The notes below the pieces were generated by a model. That model worked only from the letters and a program-made list of their open reading frames with translations. It was not told the DNA's origin and did no database searches. A program made the translations under genes and the position numbers. From positions 1 to 6,256 of the forward strand of contig DXNX01000147.1 of the NCBI GenBank assembly GCA_019413245.1: a stretch of 6,256 nucleotides of DNA, read 5' to 3'. This DNA is from Oscillospiraceae bacterium. GTDB lineage: Bacteria; Bacillota; Clostridia; Oscillospirales; Ruminococcaceae. Of this stretch, positions 5,885 through 6,256 are shown piece by piece (the first letter of the stretch is position 1; each line of letters starts with the position of its first letter).

Positions 5885-5929
5885 CCTCCCCTGTGTAAGG
5901 GGAGGTGCCGCACAGCGGCAGAGGGGTTG
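5885..5929 (+). repeat. Dispersed hairpin repeat, copy 2 (complete)
   Basis: The first hairpin is CCTCCCCT (5885-5892), loop GTGTA, AGGGGAGG (5898-5905), eight perfect pairs. The second is TGCCGC (5906-5911), loop ACA, GCGGCA (5915-5920), six perfect pairs. GAGGGGTTG (5921-5929) closes the unit. The 17-base core CCCCTGTGTAAGGGGAG is identical to that of copy 3, while the second hairpin differs in sequence but still pairs. Confidence 0.85.
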
Positions 5930-5954
5930 TGAACTTTCTCTTGCTCCTTGTTTC

Positions 5955-6122
5955 CTGGCAGGCGGCTGCCAGCCGGATAGTCCTTCCTTTTGTGACCAAA
6001 AGGAAGCGAAAAGTCCCACCGTTTCGAGGCGGTGGACGCCGACCAGGGCTTCGCCCTGGACCCGTTATGCGGCCACCCCTCCGGGACGGCCTTCTCACCG
6101 GGCTGGGGCCCGGTGAGCAAGG
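5955..6122. other. Run of perfect stem-loops between repeat copies 2 and 3
   Basis: Five stems follow one another. They are CTGGCAG/CTGCCAG (5955-5972, 7 bp); CTTCCTTTTG/CAAAAGGAAG (5983-6006, 10 bp, loop TGAC); CCACCG/CGGTGG (6016-6035, 6 bp); CCAGGGC/GCCCTGG (6043-6059, 7 bp, loop TTC); and CTCACCGGGC/GCCCGGTGAG (6094-6117, 10 bp, loop TGGG). The last can be lengthened by CCTT/AAGG (6090-6093, 6119-6122) across one bulged base. No known RNA family, tRNA or transposon end is recognisable. It may be a larger mobile or dispersed repeat, or a structured RNA. Confidence 0.55.
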
Positions 6123-6175
6123 AAAAACTTTTAAAACCATTTCCCGGTGACGTTTGCTTCGCGGGAGTAGAGATT

Positions 6176-6226
6176 GGCGCCCCTGTGTAAGGGGAGCTGG
6201 CGGCCGCAAGGCCGGCTGAGGGGTTG
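6176..6226 (+). repeat. Dispersed hairpin repeat, copy 3 (complete)
   Basis: GGCGC leads into CCCCT (6180-6184), loop GTGTA, AGGGG (6190-6194). The second hairpin is AGCTGGC (6195-6201) with GCCGGCT (6211-6217), seven pairs including one wobble. GAGGGGTTG (6218-6226) closes the unit. The copy is in the same orientation as copy 2, 292 bases downstream of it. Confidence 0.85.
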
Positions 6227-6246
6227 GAAGCCTTCCAACACAACCC
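6221..6246. repeat. Palindrome joined to the end of repeat copy 3
   Basis: GTTGGAAG (6223-6230) and CTTCCAAC (6232-6239) form a perfect 8-bp inverted repeat around one C, and GGGTTG (6221-6226) can also pair with CAACCC (6241-6246). The left arm uses the last bases of the repeat unit, so the two elements overlap. Copy 2 has no such palindrome after its GAGGGGTTG. The function is unknown. Confidence 0.6.
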
Positions 6247-6256
6247 GGCAACGGGA

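Larger units (their letters stand above)
5831..6256. other. Gene-free repeat and stem-loop region
   Basis: These 426 bases hold no convincing coding sequence. Open frames on both strands cross the repeats, lack good ribosome binding sites, and translate into low-complexity Arg/Pro/Gly-rich peptides. The content is three small two-hairpin repeats, a run of perfect stem-loops between the second and third, and a palindrome at the right end, each listed separately. No T-run terminator for the permease is visible; the first repeat hairpin begins nine bases after its stop codon and may define the mRNA 3' end. Confidence 0.7.

Noticed and set aside
5840..6226. CRISPR array
   Set aside because: The three repeats are spaced 44 and 292 bases apart, differ in sequence, and have no uniform spacers.
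5716..6251. Several open frames of 80-175 codons through the right-end repeats, both strands
   Set aside because: They translate hairpin repeats, lack ribosome binding sites and give Arg/Pro/Gly-rich peptides. They would likely be called as spurious hypothetical proteins.
5840..6256. MITE or insertion sequence with terminal inverted repeats
   Set aside because: The repeats are direct, not inverted; no transposase or target-site duplication could be seen at the ends.

Overview
This window reads as chromosome from a GC-rich, low-GC-type-ancestry Firmicute of the gut Clostridia. My best guess is an Oscillospiraceae relative of Faecalibacterium, Gemmiger or Subdoligranulum. The grounds are GC-rich coding sequence, AGGAGG-like ribosome binding sites, Firmicute-style sigma-A promoters in short AT-rich gaps, an ARG-box operator in front of argG, and dispersed CCCCT/AGGGG hairpin repeats of a kind I recall from those genomes. 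The genus is an inference and was not tested.

Layout, left to right. The 5' part of argG (argininosuccinate synthase, minus strand) runs off the left edge. Upstream of it lie a clear promoter and a perfect 14-bp ARG box. Next comes a complete M32-family metallocarboxypeptidase on the minus strand, whose start is set by a strong Shine-Dalgarno sequence at position 2005. From a divergent intergenic region that holds a perfect inverted repeat, three plus-strand genes follow: a family 2 glycosyltransferase with its own terminator, a CNNM/CorC-type (DUF21-CBS-CorC_HlyC) membrane protein with its own promoter and a strong terminator, and an SLC13/CitMHS-type anion permease with an extended -10 promoter and a leader stem-loop. 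The last 426 bases contain no convincing gene. They hold three copies (one truncated) of a small two-hairpin repeat, and between the second and third copies a run of perfect stem-loops.

The genes do not form one pathway. Each appears to be its own transcription unit: arginine biosynthesis, peptide trimming, sugar transfer, divalent cation or membrane homeostasis, and anion uptake. I see no defence system, CRISPR array, prophage, transposase or RNA gene. The most interesting unexplained material is the structured repeat cluster at the right end. The best-supported regulatory call is the ARG box over the argG transcription start region.
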